Source: Elusimicrobia bacterium RIFCSPLOWO2_01_FULL_59_12
GTDB lineage: Bacteria; Elusimicrobiota; Elusimicrobia; 2-01-FULL-59-12
Direction: 5' to 3'
Assembly (NCBI GenBank): GCA_001800075.1
Contig: MGUR01000031.1
Span: 14,695-21,553 of the forward strand
Length of the DNA stretch: 6,859 nucleotides
Below the pieces are notes generated by a model. The model did no database searches, had not been told where the DNA came from, and saw only the letters and a program-made list of their open reading frames with translations. Each line of letters opens with the position of its first letter. Position 1 is the stretch's first letter. Shown piece by piece: positions 6,617-6,859 of the stretch. The translations under genes and the position numbers were made by a program.

Positions 6617-6859
6617 TAGACAGGTTCGGCGACCGCCGCGCTTAGATTCTCAAACCGGGTGTACTCTTTGATGAAGACCAGCTCGAATTCACCGGTAGGC
6701 CCGTTGCGCTGTTTGGCGATCGTGATCTTGGCTTTCCCCTGAACGTCGAGATCCTGGGGTTTGTACATTTCTTCCCGGAAAATAAACGCCACCAGATCGG
6801 CATCCTGTTCCAAGGCGCCGGATTCGCGCAGGTCGGACAGTTGCGGCCGGCCTTCGCGG
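6616..6859 (-). CDS. dnaB: Replicative DNA helicase DnaB, C-terminal fragment (5' end beyond the window)
   Basis: The last 81 codons of DnaB are present; the frame runs open to the right edge. Translation from the edge gives RPQLSDLRESGALEQDAD, the strongly conserved DnaB motif following Walker B and the DNA-binding loops. Next come VAFIFREEMY and KITIAKQRNGPTGEF. The K and R of AKQRNGPTG correspond to the sensor lysine and arginine finger that act on the neighbouring subunit's ATP in the hexamer. The short tail after FENL (SAAVAEPV) is variable in the family. The TTG at 6813 is an internal leucine codon, not a start. The stop TAG overlaps the alr GTG. It is truncated only by the window boundary; nothing suggests a broken gene. 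Confidence 0.96.
   Translation of the reverse strand, partial: REGRPQLSDLRESGALEQDADLVAFIFREEMYKPQDLDVQGKAKITIAKQRNGPTGEFELVFIKEYTRFENLSAAVAEPV

Overview
The window comes from a GC-rich, diderm (outer-membrane-bearing) bacterium. All seven recognisable genes lie on the minus strand, so transcription runs from the right edge to the left. In order they are: the 3' end of dnaB (replicative helicase), alr (alanine racemase), mlaE (lipid-transport permease), mlaF (its ATPase), an mlaD-type MCE protein with a long helical region and a predicted C-terminal outer-membrane beta-barrel, radA, and a membrane-anchored PIN/TRAM-domain protein of the YacL type. I cannot assign a phylum. The dnaB-alr and radA-PIN/TRAM neighbourhoods are widespread, and the barrel-bearing MlaD points to a diderm lineage outside the E. 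coli-like proteobacterial arrangement.

Region by region: 6616-6859 is the dnaB C-terminus, cut by the window edge. 5480-6616 is alr. 3832-5493 holds mlaE and mlaF, separated by the only non-coding gap (4591-4680). That gap is almost filled by an octanucleotide tandem repeat. 2411-3832 is the barrel-bearing MlaD. 1014-2414 is radA and 13-1017 the PIN/TRAM protein. Only 12 bases remain to its left.

The layout looks like one polycistronic unit. Every junction except mlaE/mlaF is an overlap: TAGTG (1 base) at dnaB/alr and mlaF/mlaD, ATGA (4 bases) at mlaD/radA and radA/PIN-TRAM, and 14 bases at alr/mlaE. Canonical Shine-Dalgarno sequences are weak or absent at the starts, so translational coupling is the likely mode. 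No promoter or terminator could be recognised.

How the genes work together: Alr supplies D-alanine for peptidoglycan. MlaE, MlaF and MlaD would form an inner-membrane ABC lipid transporter, and MlaD itself may reach the outer membrane, removing the need for separate MlaA and MlaC, neither of which is in the window. DnaB and RadA serve replication and recombination. The PIN/TRAM protein is probably a membrane-attached nuclease-like protein of unknown role. The two points most worth a second look are the possible one-protein envelope bridge and the modular, self-complementary 8-bp repeat in the single gap of the operon.
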